DNA of 64,000 nt, taken from positions 186,001 to 250,000 of the forward strand of contig NZ_PNYB01000006.1 in assembly GCF_002879855.1 (NCBI RefSeq). The letters run 5' to 3'. The stretch is from Trinickia soli (GTDB taxonomy: Bacteria; Pseudomonadota; Gammaproteobacteria; Burkholderiales; Burkholderiaceae). The translations under genes and the position numbers were made by a program. The notes under the pieces are model-generated. The model did no database searches. It was not told the DNA's origin and saw only the letters and a list, made by a program, of their open reading frames with translations. Of the stretch, positions 28,424 to 37,979 are shown one piece after another; the first letter of the stretch is position 1; each line of letters opens with the position of its first letter.

Positions 28424-29080
28424 ATGGTACGTAAAACACTTGTCGATCCGCAGCGGGTGCGGGACGAAATCGCGATGGCGGCCGCACGGCTGATCGCGGA
28501 GGATGGGCTCGACTATGCGAGCGCCAAACGCAAGGCCGCGCGGCAGGTCACCGGGGCCACCCGTGTCGCCGGCGAATGGCTGCCCGATAACGACCAGATC
28601 GAGGAAGAAATCCGGGAATATCAATCGTTGTTCCAGGCGGACACGCAGCCGGCCGTCTTGCGCCGGTTGCGTGAAATCGCAATCGAATGGATGAAGCGGC
28701 TCGCGCCGTTCAATCCCTATTTGACGGGAGCGGTGCTCAACGGCACGGCGGGCGAACACTCGGATATACATTTACAGGTGTTCTGCGACAACCCGAAAGA
28801 AGTCGCGATCTATCTGCTGAATGCGAATGTGCAGTACGACGTGTCCGAAACGCGCCACTTCGGCGGCCGCGGCGACGTCGAAACGCTGAGTTTCCTCTGG
28901 CGCGGCGCGCGCGACGAAGAGCCGGTCGGTATTCACATCGCGCTTTACGATACGGACGACCTGCGCGGCGCCGTGCGCCCCGACGCCAGGGGCCGCACGG
29001 CCCGGGCGAACCTCGATGCGGTGCAAGCGTTATTGATTGACCAGAACGAAGGCGACGGCTCAGCGCCGTCGAAGAATTGA
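28424..29080 (+). CDS. Nucleotidyltransferase-like protein of unknown function
   Basis: I do not assign a function. The 218-residue protein has an N-terminal helical part (about 1-75, beginning VRKTLVDPQRVRDEIAMAAA) and a core GAVLNGTAGEHSDIHLQVFC followed by VAIYLLNANVQYD. This resembles the polymerase-beta nucleotidyltransferase core (Gly, then Asp-x-Asp/Glu), but the second acid position is His, so catalysis may be lost. I recall related proteins annotated as UDP-N-acetylmuramate-alanine ligase; nothing in the sequence supports that and the label may have spread from the neighbouring mpl. Diverges from mpl; ends 52 bp before the TlpA gene. Confidence 0.75.
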   Translation: MVRKTLVDPQRVRDEIAMAAARLIAEDGLDYASAKRKAARQVTGATRVAGEWLPDNDQIEEEIREYQSLFQADTQPAVLRRLREIAIEWMKRLAPFNPYLTGAVLNGTAGEHSDIHLQVFCDNPKEVAIYLLNANVQYDVSETRHFGGRGDVETLSFLWRGARDEEPVGIHIALYDTDDLRGAVRPDARGRTARANLDAVQALLIDQNEGDGSAPSKN

Positions 29081-29132
29081 ACATCGAGATCGGTGGCTCC
29101 ATCGAACCCCGGTCGACTCACTGCCTGCCTCC

Positions 29133-29717
29133 ATGAAGATGAAACCCGCTTTCGCCATCGCCGCCGTCGCGGTGATTGCCGCCCTGCTTGGTGTGACAGC
29201 TCACCGTTGGCTCAATGGCGCCGGCGCCGACGCGGCTTCCGGCAAGAGCGCGGCGCCGGCCGTCGCCGAAGCGCCTGCCGCGAGCGTGTCCGCAAGCGAA
29301 GCCGTCGCGCAATTGCTCACCACGCCGCTGCGCGATGTCGACGACAAGCCGCAAACGCTCGCCGCCTATAAAGGACGCGTGCTCGTCGTGAACTTCTGGG
29401 CGTCATGGTGTGGACCCTGCGTCGCCGAGATGCCCGAGCTCGTCCAACTGCACGACACTTACCAGAGCAAGGGGATCGAATTCGTCGGCATCGGCGTCGA
29501 CTCCCGACAGAACGTCCAAAATTTCCTGAAACGCGTGCGGGTCGACTACCCGATTTTCGTCAGCGGATTCGGCGGCGCCGATCTTGCACGCAACCTCGGC
29601 AACACGGCCGGCGCACTGCCCTTTACCGTTGTAATTGACGCCAACGGCGCCGTACGGTCGACAAAATTAGGACAAATCACGCCGAGCGAACTGCGCAAGA
29701 CTTTGGACACGCTCTGA
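29133..29717 (+). CDS. TlpA-type thioredoxin-like thiol-disulfide oxidoreductase
   Basis: Periplasmic, membrane-anchored reductant. The 194-residue protein has an N-terminal signal anchor (residues 5-24) and an Ala-rich linker to about 55. A TlpA/ResA domain follows, with the active site WASWCGPCVAEMP (C93, C96), GIGVDSRQNVQNFL and the cis-Pro region GALPFTVVIDANG. It likely reduces cytochrome c apoprotein or other periplasmic thiols. ATG 29133 chosen; MKMKP fits a signal start. Confidence 0.9.
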   Translation: MKMKPAFAIAAVAVIAALLGVTAHRWLNGAGADAASGKSAAPAVAEAPAASVSASEAVAQLLTTPLRDVDDKPQTLAAYKGRVLVVNFWASWCGPCVAEMPELVQLHDTYQSKGIEFVGIGVDSRQNVQNFLKRVRVDYPIFVSGFGGADLARNLGNTAGALPFTVVIDANGAVRSTKLGQITPSELRKTLDTL

Positions 29718-29912
29718 GCGTATCTGCGCATAAATCCGAAAATTCGCGTAGATATCAGCAAATTCGACGTCGATCGGCGGCAGTTAGCAGATTTCCGTGA
29801 CATTCGCGCGTCGCGAGCGCCGCGACGATGGGTGACTTTTGCATTGGCTGCTAGACAAGTTTCGCCAAAGGGCGCTAAAGTGCGCGCAATTCCGCGGAAA
29901 CAGAAGCGAACC

Positions 29913-30368
29913 ATGAAACGACTGCTGGTGCTGCACGGCCCGAACCTGAACCTGCTGGGGACGCGGGAGCCGGAGGTCTATGGCCGCGTGACGCTCGAGC
30001 AGATCGATCAGGCGCTCTCGGTACGCGCGAAGGAAGCGGGGGTCGAGCTGCTCACGTTCCAGAGCAATCACGAAGGTCAGCTCGTCGACCGCGTACAAGC
30101 CGCCGCTCGGGAAGCGGTCGAGTTCATCGTCATCAATCCCGCTGCCTACACGCATACGAGTGTCGCGCTGCGCGATGCGTTGGCTGGCGTCGGCATCCCG
30201 TTCGTCGAGGTTCACCTGTCGAACGTGCATCGCCGGGAGCCGTTCAGGCATCACTCGTACTTTTCCGACCAGGCCGAAGGCGTCATCTGCGGCCTGGGCT
30301 GGAAAGGCTACGTCTACGCACTCGAGTTCGCGCTAGAGCGGCTCGTGCCGCAAAGCGCGCGCGGCTGA
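29913..30368 (+). CDS. aroQ: Type II 3-dehydroquinate dehydratase
   Basis: Dehydrates 3-dehydroquinate to 3-dehydroshikimate. The 151-residue protein shows [20 protein letters not shown] (catalytic Tyr and Arg), [31 protein letters not shown] and [20 protein letters not shown] (catalytic His), the type II signatures. Start ATG 29913 is fixed by [12 protein letters not shown] possible TAGACA/TAAAGT promoter pair with 18-bp spacing lies about 40-70 bp upstream. aroQ-accB-accC is a common proteobacterial order. Confidence 0.96.
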   Translation: MKRLLVLHGPNLNLLGTREPEVYGRVTLEQIDQALSVRAKEAGVELLTFQSNHEGQLVDRVQAAAREAVEFIVINPAAYTHTSVALRDALAGVGIPFVEVHLSNVHRREPFRHHSYFSDQAEGVICGLGWKGYVYALEFALERLVPQSARG

Positions 30369-30432
30369 TTCCAGAACACAAATCGGAGCCGGTGCAGGCC
30401 GGCGCCTCACGCATTAAAAGAGGGGATTCCTG

Positions 30433-30906
30433 ATGGATCTACGTAAGCTGAAAACTTTGATCGACCTCGTCTCCGAATCGGGCATTTCCGAGCTCGAAGT
30501 GACCGAAGGCGAAGGCAAGGTCCGCATCGTCAAGAATGCGCCGCCGGTTTACGTGCAACAGTCCGCAGCGTACGCACCGCAGTTCGCGGCAGCGGGCCCC
30601 GCCCCGGCCGGCTTCGTCGCTTCGGAGCAGGCCCCCGCTGCCGCGGCGGCGCCTGCGGCAGCGGCGGCGCAAGGCCACGTCGTCACCTCGCCGATGGTCG
30701 GCACCTTCTACCGCTCGCCTTCGCCGGGCGCGGAGCCGTTCGTCCAGGTGGGCGATTCGGTCAAGGAAGGTCAGACGCTGTGCATCATCGAAGCGATGAA
30801 ACTGCTGAACGAAATCGAATCCGACAAGGCCGGCGTCGTGAAGGAAATCCTTATCGAAAACGGCCAAGCCGTCGAATACGGCCAGCCCCTGTTCGTCATT
30901 GGCTGA
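30433..30906 (+). CDS. accB: Acetyl-CoA carboxylase biotin carboxyl carrier protein
   Basis: Carries biotin between the carboxylase and transferase of acetyl-CoA carboxylase, first step of fatty acid synthesis. 157 residues: an N-terminal domain ([23 protein letters not shown]), an Ala/Pro linker (about 45-80) and a biotinyl domain with [21 protein letters not shown] thumb and [13 protein letters not shown], biotinylated at K123. AGAGGGG precedes the ATG. Together with accC it forms the usual accBC operon. Confidence 0.97.
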   Translation: MDLRKLKTLIDLVSESGISELEVTEGEGKVRIVKNAPPVYVQQSAAYAPQFAAAGPAPAGFVASEQAPAAAAAPAAAAAQGHVVTSPMVGTFYRSPSPGAEPFVQVGDSVKEGQTLCIIEAMKLLNEIESDKAGVVKEILIENGQAVEYGQPLFVIG

Positions 30907-31030
30907 TCGCAAGCGGGCCCGGGTGCGTGTTTCAGCCTCTCGGGCATGGCCGTTTCGCTCGAATGCCGTGTACCGCCGACTTTTCGCGGCCCCACGACGC
31001 ACGAGCCCATAACTGCGTCGAACCATCGCC

Positions 31031-32398
31031 ATGTTTGAAAAAATCCTAATCGCCAATCGCGGCGAAATCGCGTTGCGCATTCAGCGCGCTTGCCGCGAAC
31101 TCGGCGTCAAGACGGTGGTCGCCTACTCGACCGCCGACAAAGACGCCAAATACGTCAAGCTTGCCGACGAAGCGGTCTGCATCGGACCCGCGCCGTCGCC
31201 GCAGAGCTACCTGAACATGCCGGCGCTCATCAGCGCGGCCGAAGTGACTGATGCCGAAGCGATCCACCCCGGCTACGGCTTCCTCTCGGAGAACGCCGAC
31301 TTCGCCGAGCGCGTCGAGCAATCGGGCTTCGCCTTCATCGGCCCGCGACCTGAAACGATTCGCCTGATGGGCGACAAAGTCACGGCCAAACAGACGATGA
31401 TCAAAACGGGCGTGCCGTGCGTGCCCGGTTCGGAAGGCGCGCTACCCGACGACCCGAAGGAAATCGTCAAGATTGCGCGCTCGATCGGTTACCCCGTCAT
31501 CATCAAGGCGGCGGGCGGCGGCGGCGGACGCGGCATGCGCGTGGTCCATACCGAGGCTGCGCTCGTGAACGCGGTCAACATGACGCGCGAGGAAGCCGAA
31601 CGTGCATTCGGCAACCCGCAGGTCTACATGGAAAAGTTCCTTGAGAACCCGCGCCACATCGAAATCCAGGTGCTCACGGATTCGTTCAAGAACGCCCTGT
31701 GGCTCGGCGAGCGCGACTGCTCGATGCAGCGCCGCCACCAGAAGGTCATCGAAGAAGCGCCGGCGCCCGGCATCGCGCGCCGCCTGATCGAGCGCATCGG
31801 CGATCGCTGCGCCGACGCTTGCAAGAAGATGGGCTATCTTGGCGCCGGTACGTTCGAGTTCCTGTATGAAAACGGCGAGTTCTACTTCATCGAAATGAAC
31901 ACGCGCGTGCAGGTCGAGCATCCCGTGACCGAGTTGATCACGGGCATCGACATCGTACAGGAGCAGATTCGCATCGCGGCCGGCGAGAAGCTCGCGCTGC
32001 GTCAGCGCGACATCGTGCTCCGCGGCCACGCGATCGAGTGCCGGATCAACGCCGAAGATCCGTTCCGCTTCACGCCCTCGCCCGGCCGGATCACGTCGTG
32101 GCACACGCCGGGCGGCCCCGGCATCCGCGTCGATTCGCACGCCTACAATGGGTATTTCGTTCCGCCCAACTACGATTCGATGATCGGCAAGCTGATCGCC
32201 TATGGCGCGACGCGCGAGCAAGCGATCCGTCGCATGCGCATTGCGCTGTCGGAGATGGTCGTGGAAGGCATTCTGACGAATATCCCGCTGCACCGCGAGC
32301 TCATGCTCGACGGCGGTTTCGTCGAGGGCGGCACGAGCATTCATTACCTCGAGAACCGGCTCGCGGAAAAGCAGCAAGCCGCGCCGGAAGAAGCCTGA
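31031..32398 (+). CDS. accC: Acetyl-CoA carboxylase biotin carboxylase subunit
   Basis: Carboxylates biotin on AccB using ATP and bicarbonate. The 455-residue ATP-grasp protein starts [25 protein letters not shown], with [16 protein letters not shown], the glycine-rich loop [34 protein letters not shown] and [12 protein letters not shown] active-site regions. Usual length. 124 bp after accB; prmA follows after five bases. Confidence 0.97.
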   Translation: MFEKILIANRGEIALRIQRACRELGVKTVVAYSTADKDAKYVKLADEAVCIGPAPSPQSYLNMPALISAAEVTDAEAIHPGYGFLSENADFAERVEQSGFAFIGPRPETIRLMGDKVTAKQTMIKTGVPCVPGSEGALPDDPKEIVKIARSIGYPVIIKAAGGGGGRGMRVVHTEAALVNAVNMTREEAERAFGNPQVYMEKFLENPRHIEIQVLTDSFKNALWLGERDCSMQRRHQKVIEEAPAPGIARRLIERIGDRCADACKKMGYLGAGTFEFLYENGEFYFIEMNTRVQVEHPVTELITGIDIVQEQIRIAAGEKLALRQRDIVLRGHAIECRINAEDPFRFTPSPGRITSWHTPGGPGIRVDSHAYNGYFVPPNYDSMIGKLIAYGATREQAIRRMRIALSEMVVEGILTNIPLHRELMLDGGFVEGGTSIHYLENRLAEKQQAAPEEA

Positions 32399-32403
32399 TC
32401 GAC

Positions 32404-33357
32404 ATGAGCAGCTATCGCGAACTGATCGTCGAACTTGATCGAACGCGCGCCGAAGCGCTATCGGATGCGCTGATCGAACTCGGGGCGCTGTCGGTATCGG
32501 TGGAAGACGCCGATGCTGATACGCCCGACGAACAGCCGCTGTTCGGCGAGCCCGGGCTCACGCCGGAGCGCACGGCGTGGCAGCATTCGCGCGTGATCGC
32601 CCTGCTTGCGCGCGAGCACGAGCCTGCGCTGATCGCCGCCGCAGCAGCCAATGCTGTGGGTCTGGCTGTCACGCCATCGTTCGAGGTGCGCGAAGTGCCG
32701 GAGCAGGACTGGGTGCGCCTGACGCAATCGCAGTTCGAGCCGATTTCGATCGGCAAGCGAATCTGGGTCGTGCCATCGTGGCACGACGCGCCCGATCCCC
32801 AGGCCCTGATTCTCGAACTCGATCCCGGACTGGCCTTCGGCACGGGCAGCCATCCCACTACGCGCTTGTGCATGGAATGGCTCGAAGAGTCCGTCGTACC
32901 CGGGCAATCGCTGCTCGATTACGGCTGCGGCTCCGGCATTCTTGCGATCCTCGCGCAGAAATGCGGCGCGGCGCCGGTGGTCGGCGTCGACATCGACCCG
33001 CAAGCGGTCGAATCGGCCCGGCTCAACAGCGAACGCAACGGGGCGGCCGTCACTTATGCTTTGCCCGACGCATGCCCTGAGGGTCAGTTCGACGTCGTTG
33101 TCGCCAATATTTTGTCGAACCCGCTCAAGCTGATGGCGTCGATGCTCAGCGCGAAGGTCAAGCCTGGTGGGCGCCTTGCGCTATCGGGCGTGCTCGCGCG
33201 CCAAGCCGATGAGGTCGCGCAGGCCTACCGGCCGTGGATCGAGATGAGTGTCTGGCGCGAGCTCGACGGATGGGTATGCCTGACTGGCATCATGCGCGCC
33301 GCCTCGGAGCCGGGGGCCGGTCCGGCTACTCCCGAGGGCGCGGCAAGAAACCATTAG
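32404..33357 (+). CDS. prmA: Ribosomal protein L11 methyltransferase
   Basis: Trimethylates ribosomal protein L11. The 317-residue protein has an N-terminal L11-recognition domain, then [18 protein letters not shown], the SAM motif [32 protein letters not shown] and [10 protein letters not shown], all PrmA hallmarks. ATG 32404 lies five bases after accC, suggesting coupling. The last ~20 residues ([17 protein letters not shown]) extend beyond the usual end. Confidence 0.94.
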   Translation: MSSYRELIVELDRTRAEALSDALIELGALSVSVEDADADTPDEQPLFGEPGLTPERTAWQHSRVIALLAREHEPALIAAAAANAVGLAVTPSFEVREVPEQDWVRLTQSQFEPISIGKRIWVVPSWHDAPDPQALILELDPGLAFGTGSHPTTRLCMEWLEESVVPGQSLLDYGCGSGILAILAQKCGAAPVVGVDIDPQAVESARLNSERNGAAVTYALPDACPEGQFDVVVANILSNPLKLMASMLSAKVKPGGRLALSGVLARQADEVAQAYRPWIEMSVWRELDGWVCLTGIMRAASEPGAGPATPEGAARNH

Positions 33358-33411
33358 AATAGCGACTACCGATCGATGCACCGGCCTTTGTCGCCGGTTT
33401 TTCCGCTCACT

Positions 33412-35052
33412 ATGGTTCTAGCCACCCGCTGTCCCCACTGCGAAACGGTTTTCCGCGTGCAGGATGCCATGCTTGCACGCTCCGGTGGGTTCGCGCGCTG
33501 CGGACACTGCCAGCAGGTCTTTGACGCTCGGCAAAATGCGCTCGATCCGCATGCAGGCGCACACAGTGCCGAGCCTGCGGCTACGTCGACGCCGGAAGAG
33601 GCGCGCGCGCCTGGTCGCGGCGAATCGAACGAGGTGGCGCCGGAAGCGAAACCCGCAGCCGAAGCACCTTCGAACGCGGCCCCGACGTGGTCCCAGCCCC
33701 CGCTGTCATACGAACCACCGATCAGCGCCGAAGTGCCGCCTTTCGCGGCACCCGTATTCGCACCGCAGTCGCATTCCGGGGACTTTCTACCGGTCACCGA
33801 GTCCGGCGTGCCGCCCGAAGCCGAGCCTCTGCCCAAAGCCGAACATCTGCCCGAAGCCGAGCCTCTGCCCGAAGCCGAGCCTCTGCCCGAAGCCGAGCCT
33901 CTGCCCGAAGCCGAGCCTCCGCCCGAAGCCGAACATCTGCCTGAAGCCGAGCCTCTGCCTGAAGCGGAGCCGCTGCCTGAAGCGGAGCCTCTGCACGAAC
34001 CGGCACCGATCGACGAGCCACGGCACGAAGCGCGGCTCACCCCACCGGCCCCCTCTGTTTCCGCAGAGGTCGCCACACACGAGCCCGAACCGCCGCACGC
34101 CGGCCAGCACCGGGCGAGCCGGTCCGAGCCGCCCGCGATGGAATCCGGCGAAATCGCCGAGGAACATACCTGGACGCAATCGCCCGAGTCGCAGTGGGAC
34201 GACGACGAGCCGCGCTTCAGCGATGCCCTGCGCTCCGCCGCCGATAGCGAACCCGGCTTCGGCACGCGTCCGGCGTCTCCCGGTGCAGCCATGCCGAACC
34301 GAACGCCTGTCGAAGCCGGTTTTGCGCCGTCCCCTCGCGCCGAGTACGCCCGTCAAGCTGAAACCGAGCCTCATCTCGAACCGCAGTTGCGTGCGAGCCT
34401 TCAATCACGTGCAGAACAAGAAGCCGAGACGGAACCCCATTTCGGCGCCGCTGAAGACGACCCGCGCCTGCACGCGGCCGGCGCGCCGCCGATCTTCGCC
34501 GAGCCGCCGCCTTCGCGCGCCCACGAGCATCATTTCGCGGTGACACGCGAGGCGCGCAAGAGAGCGCCGGGCCGATGGCTCGCCTATGTCGTCGGCGGCG
34601 TCATTGCGCTCGCCCTGATTATCGTTCTGATCGCCCAGCTCGCATGGTGGCGCCGCGAAGCCGTCATGGTCTACTGGCCCGACTCGCAGCCGCTTTTCGC
34701 GCGCGTCTGCGCCCAACTCGGTTGCCAGCTCACGCCGCCACGCGACATCGACGGGCTACAGGTCGAAGCCTCCGACCTGCGCCAGATCGACGGGCCGCAT
34801 CGCCTCGAACTGCGCGTGCCGCTGCGCAACCGCTACGGTATCGCGCTCGCCTATCCGGCAATCGAGCTGACGCTGTTCGACGCGAAGAACGAAGTCGCGA
34901 TCCGCCGCATCCTATGGCCGCAAGACTATCTCCCGCCGGGGACGACGGTCGCCGCGGGCCTGCCGGCGCATACGACGCAAACGATGATCGTGCGACTCGA
35001 CAGCGGCAACGCGATCGCGACGAACTTCCGCGTCCAGATTTTCTACCCGTAG
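33412..35052 (+). CDS. Zinc-ribbon/DUF3426 membrane protein with tandem repeats
   Basis: Unknown function; common in betaproteobacteria next to prmA. The 546-residue protein begins with an MJ0042-type zinc ribbon ([12 protein letters not shown]... RCGHCQQVF, two CxxC pairs). A long Pro/Glu/Ala-rich disordered region follows, with a perfect-register hexapeptide repeat (residues 136-195). Then one transmembrane helix ([22 protein letters not shown]) and a C-terminal DUF3426 domain ([19 protein letters not shown]... [19 protein letters not shown]), probably periplasmic. ATG 33412 places the Cys motif near the start; an upstream ATG at 33376 is less likely. Confidence 0.9.
   Translation: MVLATRCPHCETVFRVQDAMLARSGGFARCGHCQQVFDARQNALDPHAGAHSAEPAATSTPEEARAPGRGESNEVAPEAKPAAEAPSNAAPTWSQPPLSYEPPISAEVPPFAAPVFAPQSHSGDFLPVTESGVPPEAEPLPKAEHLPEAEPLPEAEPLPEAEPLPEAEPPPEAEHLPEAEPLPEAEPLPEAEPLHEPAPIDEPRHEARLTPPAPSVSAEVATHEPEPPHAGQHRASRSEPPAMESGEIAEEHTWTQSPESQWDDDEPRFSDALRSAADSEPGFGTRPASPGAAMPNRTPVEAGFAPSPRAEYARQAETEPHLEPQLRASLQSRAEQEAETEPHFGAAEDDPRLHAAGAPPIFAEPPPSRAHEHHFAVTREARKRAPGRWLAYVVGGVIALALIIVLIAQLAWWRREAVMVYWPDSQPLFARVCAQLGCQLTPPRDIDGLQVEASDLRQIDGPHRLELRVPLRNRYGIALAYPAIELTLFDAKNEVAIRRILWPQDYLPPGTTVAAGLPAHTTQTMIVRLDSGNAIATNFRVQIFYP
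33817..33996. repeat. Ten 18-bp coding tandem repeats
   Basis: Ten in-frame units encoding EAEPLP or close variants ([24 protein letters not shown]). The third to fifth units are nearly identical at DNA level. Copy-number change would keep the frame, so length variation between strains is likely. Confidence 0.9.
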
Positions 35053-35062
35053 CACAATCCAA

Positions 35063-35090
35063 GCGCCGCGCGTCATGCGCGGCGCCTCTT
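35063..35090 (+). terminator. Hairpin after the DUF3426 gene
   Basis: GCGCCGCGC, loop GTCAT, GCGCGGCGC: a 9-bp perfect stem just after the DUF3426 stop, followed by CTCTT. The weak U-tract suggests partial termination ahead of tpx. Confidence 0.55.
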
Positions 35091-35129
35091 CGCACCTGCG
35101 ACAACCAGAAACGAATATCCGGAGCTAGC

Positions 35130-35630
35130 ATGAGTCAAGTCACGTTGGGCGGCAACCCGATCGAAGTCGGCGGCGCGTTTCCGTCGGTGGGCCAACAAGC
35201 GCCCGAGTTCTCGCTCGTCGGCAAAGATCTGAAGCCGATCTCGCTCGCCGATTTCGCCGGCAAGCGCAAAGTGCTCAATATCGTCCCGAGCCTGGACACG
35301 CCGACGTGCGCCACGTCGACGCGCAAGTTCAATGAAGCGGCCGCCAAGCTGCAGAACACGGCCGTCATCGTCGTCTCGGCCGATCTGCCGTTCGCGGCCA
35401 CTCGTTTTTGCACGACCGAAGGCATCGAGAACGTCGTCACGGCATCGACCTTCCGCGGCCACGAGTTCGCGCAGGCGTACGGCGTCGACATCAAAACGGG
35501 ACCGTTGACGGGCCTCACGGCACGCGCGGTGGTCGTGGTCGACGAACACGACAAGGTCGTCCATGCCGAGCTCGTCGGCGAGATCAAGAACGAACCGAAT
35601 TACGACGCGGCCCTGAGCGCGTTGAAGTAA
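35130..35630 (+). CDS. tpx: Thiol peroxidase
   Basis: Atypical two-cysteine peroxiredoxin that reduces hydroperoxides. 166 residues with the peroxidatic Cys in [15 protein letters not shown] (C60) and the resolving Cys in [13 protein letters not shown] (C94), the Tpx pattern. GGAGCTAGC precedes ATG 35130. A strong terminator follows, so it ends its transcription unit. Confidence 0.96.
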   Translation: MSQVTLGGNPIEVGGAFPSVGQQAPEFSLVGKDLKPISLADFAGKRKVLNIVPSLDTPTCATSTRKFNEAAAKLQNTAVIVVSADLPFAATRFCTTEGIENVVTASTFRGHEFAQAYGVDIKTGPLTGLTARAVVVVDEHDKVVHAELVGEIKNEPNYDAALSALK

Positions 35631-35653
35631 GCGGTATCGACCGCCATCGAAGC

Positions 35654-35679
35654 ACGCCGCGCCACCCGCGCGGCGTTTT
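35654..35679 (+). terminator. Intrinsic terminator of tpx
   Basis: ACGCCGCGC, loop CACCC, GCGCGGCGT followed by TTTC: a 9-bp perfect stem beginning 24 bp after the tpx stop. Confidence 0.8.
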
Positions 35680-35724
35680 CGTATGGCACCTCAAAATCAA
35701 ACGACACGGAAAGGAATTCTTGCC

Positions 35725-36660
35725 TTGGCTACGCTGATCTGCGGTTCGCTCGCTTACGACAACATCATGACCTTCCAGGGCCGCTTTCGCGAGCACATCC
35801 TGCCGGAGCAGGTTCACATACTCAACGTGAGTTTCCTGGTTCCCACGATGCGTCGCGAATTCGGCGGGTGTGCCGGCAACATTGCCTACGCGTTGAAGCT
35901 GCTCGGTGGCGATGCGCGCATCATGGCGACGCTCGGCGAAGTCGACGGTCAGCTCTATCTCGATCGGTTCGAGAGCCTCGGCCTCTCGACCGAGCACGTG
36001 CGCGTCGTGCGCGACGCCTATACGGCGCAAGCGATGATCACGACCGATCTCGACAACAATCAGATCGCCGCGTTCCACCCCGGCGCAATGATGCAGTCGC
36101 ATTTGAATCATGCCGATCAGGCCCGCGGCATCAAGCTCGCGATCGTCGCACCCGATGGTTATGACGGCATGGTGCAGCACACCGAAAAGCTCGCAGCGGC
36201 GGGCGTGCCGTTCATTTTCGATCCGGGCCAGGGCCTGCCGCTATTCTCGGCCGAAGCCCTGAGGCGCGCCATTGAACTCGCCACGTACGTGGCGGTCAAC
36301 GACTACGAGGCAAGTCTCGTCAGCAATAAGACAGGCTGGTCGCTAGAGGAAATCGCCGGGCGCGTGCAGGCGTTGATCGTGACACGGGGCGAACACGGCT
36401 CGCGTATCCATCACGGCAACCAGTGCGAGGAGATTCCTGTCGTCCACGCCTCGAAGATCGTCGATCCTACCGGTTGCGGCGACGCATTCCGCGGCGGGCT
36501 GCTCTACGGCATCGAAAACGGGCTCGATTGGGCCACGACGGGCCGTTTGGCAAGCGTCATGGGCGCGCTCAAGATCGAGCAGCCCGGCCCGCAGACCTAT
36601 GCGCCGACCCGCGACGAGATCGACCAACGCTTCAAGCAGGCCTATGGCTACAGCTTGTAG
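35725..36660 (+). CDS. PfkB-family nucleoside kinase
   Basis: Likely phosphorylates a purine nucleoside (adenosine, inosine or guanosine); it resembles the structurally studied Burkholderia thailandensis nucleoside kinase as I recall it. The 311-residue protein shows FGGCAGNIAYALKLLGGDA (sugar-binding Gly pair), VNDYEASLV, LIVTRGEHGSRI and the catalytic DPTGCGDAFRGGLLYGIE (Asp base). I chose TTG 35725 because AAGGA lies nine bases upstream and MATLICGSLAYD is the family start; ATG 35683 would add 14 untypical residues. Sugar kinase activity cannot be excluded. Confidence 0.87.
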   Translation: MATLICGSLAYDNIMTFQGRFREHILPEQVHILNVSFLVPTMRREFGGCAGNIAYALKLLGGDARIMATLGEVDGQLYLDRFESLGLSTEHVRVVRDAYTAQAMITTDLDNNQIAAFHPGAMMQSHLNHADQARGIKLAIVAPDGYDGMVQHTEKLAAAGVPFIFDPGQGLPLFSAEALRRAIELATYVAVNDYEASLVSNKTGWSLEEIAGRVQALIVTRGEHGSRIHHGNQCEEIPVVHASKIVDPTGCGDAFRGGLLYGIENGLDWATTGRLASVMGALKIEQPGPQTYAPTRDEIDQRFKQAYGYSL

Positions 36661-36698
36661 CCGAGGCTCGCGGTAATACTTTTGTGGAGCAAAAGACA

Positions 36699-37175
36699 AT
36701 GAATACATCGGCTCGTGCCATGCTCGCCATCCTGCTGGCAGGATCGCTGGCGATGACGGGGTGCGCCTACAACAGCAGTTCGTCCGACGTGTACACGGCA
36801 GGACAAGCCCAGCGCGAACAAACGGTTCGCCTCGGCACCGTCGAAAGCGTACGCGCCGTGACGATTTCGAGCAACGACGGGCAGCCGAGCGGGCTCGGCG
36901 CCCTCGGTGGCGGCGCGCTTGGCGCCGTCGCGGGCAGCGCGATCGGCGGCGGTAAGGGGTCGATTGCTACGGCGATCATCGGCGGCATCGCGGGCGCCGT
37001 GGCCGGCAACGCAGTCGAAAACGGCGTGGCGAAACGCCAAGGCGTCGAGATCACGGTGCGTCTCGATAACGGCGACCTTCGCGCCATTACGCAATCGGCG
37101 ACCGGCGAACTCTTCCAGGCAGGCGATCGCGTCCGCCTGCTCTCGAGCGGCGGTGTGACGCGCGTGACGCATTGA
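36699..37175 (+). CDS. Glycine-zipper outer-membrane lipoprotein (SlyB-like)
   Basis: Envelope lipoprotein of 158 residues. Signal peptide with lipobox LAMTGC (acylated Cys at about residue 22), then a glycine-zipper two-helix region (GALGGGALGAVAGSAIGGG... IIGGIAGAVAGNAVENG, about 65-110) and a C-terminal beta-rich part (ITVRLDNGDLRAITQ). Similar to SlyB/PcpB lipoproteins, which support outer-membrane integrity. GGAG ten bases before the ATG. The convergent terminator at 37242 follows. Confidence 0.9.
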   Translation: MNTSARAMLAILLAGSLAMTGCAYNSSSSDVYTAGQAQREQTVRLGTVESVRAVTISSNDGQPSGLGALGGGALGAVAGSAIGGGKGSIATAIIGGIAGAVAGNAVENGVAKRQGVEITVRLDNGDLRAITQSATGELFQAGDRVRLLSSGGVTRVTH

Positions 37176-37233
37176 GTCGGCGCAGGCGCCGGTTCCCGCT
37201 TCGAACCAGCGACGAGCTACACGCATAACATCA

Positions 37234-37277
37234 AGAAAAAACCCCGCCGCCGGCGTACCGGCGACGGGGTTTTTTTC
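37234..37277. terminator. Bidirectional intrinsic terminator
   Basis: CCCCGCCGCCGG, loop CGTA, CCGGCGACGGGG (one mismatched pair), flanked by AAAAAA on the left and TTTTTTT on the right. It can stop the lipoprotein gene from the left and the histone-like gene from the right. Confidence 0.9.
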
Positions 37278-37325
37278 GTTGGCTAGCGAACGAGCGCGAT
37301 GCGCCGCCCTCGCCGCACCGTCCTG

Positions 37326-37979
37326 TTACGGACGGCTGCCAGTCGGGAACGGCCATGCAGCGGCCGGGTTCAGCGCGGTCTTCACCGTCGAAGCCGGCGC
37401 CGTCGAAGCGGCCGCAGGGGCAGGCGCAGTGGGCGCAGCAGGCGCAGCCTTTTTGGCAGCAGCGGCCTTCTTCGCAGGTGCAGCCTTCTTCGCAGGCGCA
37501 GCCTTCTTGGCGGCAGCCTTCTTCGCAGGCGCAGCCTTCTTCGCAGGCGCAGCCTTCTTCGCAGGAGCGGCCTTCTTGGCAGCAGCCTTCTTCGCAGGTG
37601 CGGCCTTCTTGGCAGCAGCCTTCTTCGCAGGAGCAGCCTTCTTCGCAGGAGCAGCCTTCTTCGCGGCGGCCTTCTTCGCCGGTGCAGCCTTCTTCGCCGC
37701 GACCTTCTTCACTGCCGCCTTCTTGGCCGGCGCTGCCTTCTTCGCCGCAACCTTCTTCACTGCGGCCTTCTTGGCCGGCGCAGCCTTCTTCGCCGCAACC
37801 TTCTTCACTGCGACCTTCTTGGCTGCAACCTTCTTGGCTGCAACCTTCTTCGCCGGAGCAGCCTTCTTGGCCGGAGCGGCCTTCTTCGCCGTGACCTTCT
37901 TCGCCGTGACCTTCTTCGCTGCTACTTTCTTCGCCGGAGCGGCTTTCTTCGCGGCAGGTTTCTTCTTGGCAGTTGCCAT
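37326..37979 (-). CDS. Histone H1-like Lys/Ala/Pro repeat protein
   Basis: Very basic DNA-binding protein of 217 residues. Almost the whole chain consists of KKAAPAKK-, KKVAAKKV- and KKVTAKK-type units, like eukaryotic H1 tails and the chlamydial/Bordetella H1 homologues. The last ~35 residues are non-repetitive (Ala/Pro/Thr-rich, ending WPFPTGSRP). Probably compacts DNA or binds RNA in the nucleoid. AAGGAGA precedes ATG 37979. The DNA is a dense set of imperfect repeats, so opposite-strand ORFs here are artefacts and strain length variation is expected. Confidence 0.92.
   Translation of the reverse strand: MATAKKKPAAKKAAPAKKVAAKKVTAKKVTAKKAAPAKKAAPAKKVAAKKVAAKKVAVKKVAAKKAAPAKKAAVKKVAAKKAAPAKKAAVKKVAAKKAAPAKKAAAKKAAPAKKAAPAKKAAAKKAAPAKKAAAKKAAPAKKAAPAKKAAPAKKAAAKKAAPAKKAAPAKKAAAAKKAAPAAPTAPAPAAASTAPASTVKTALNPAAAWPFPTGSRP

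Noticed and set aside
33817-33996. Regular repeats as a CRISPR array
   Set aside because: Units are contiguous, in frame and without spacers.
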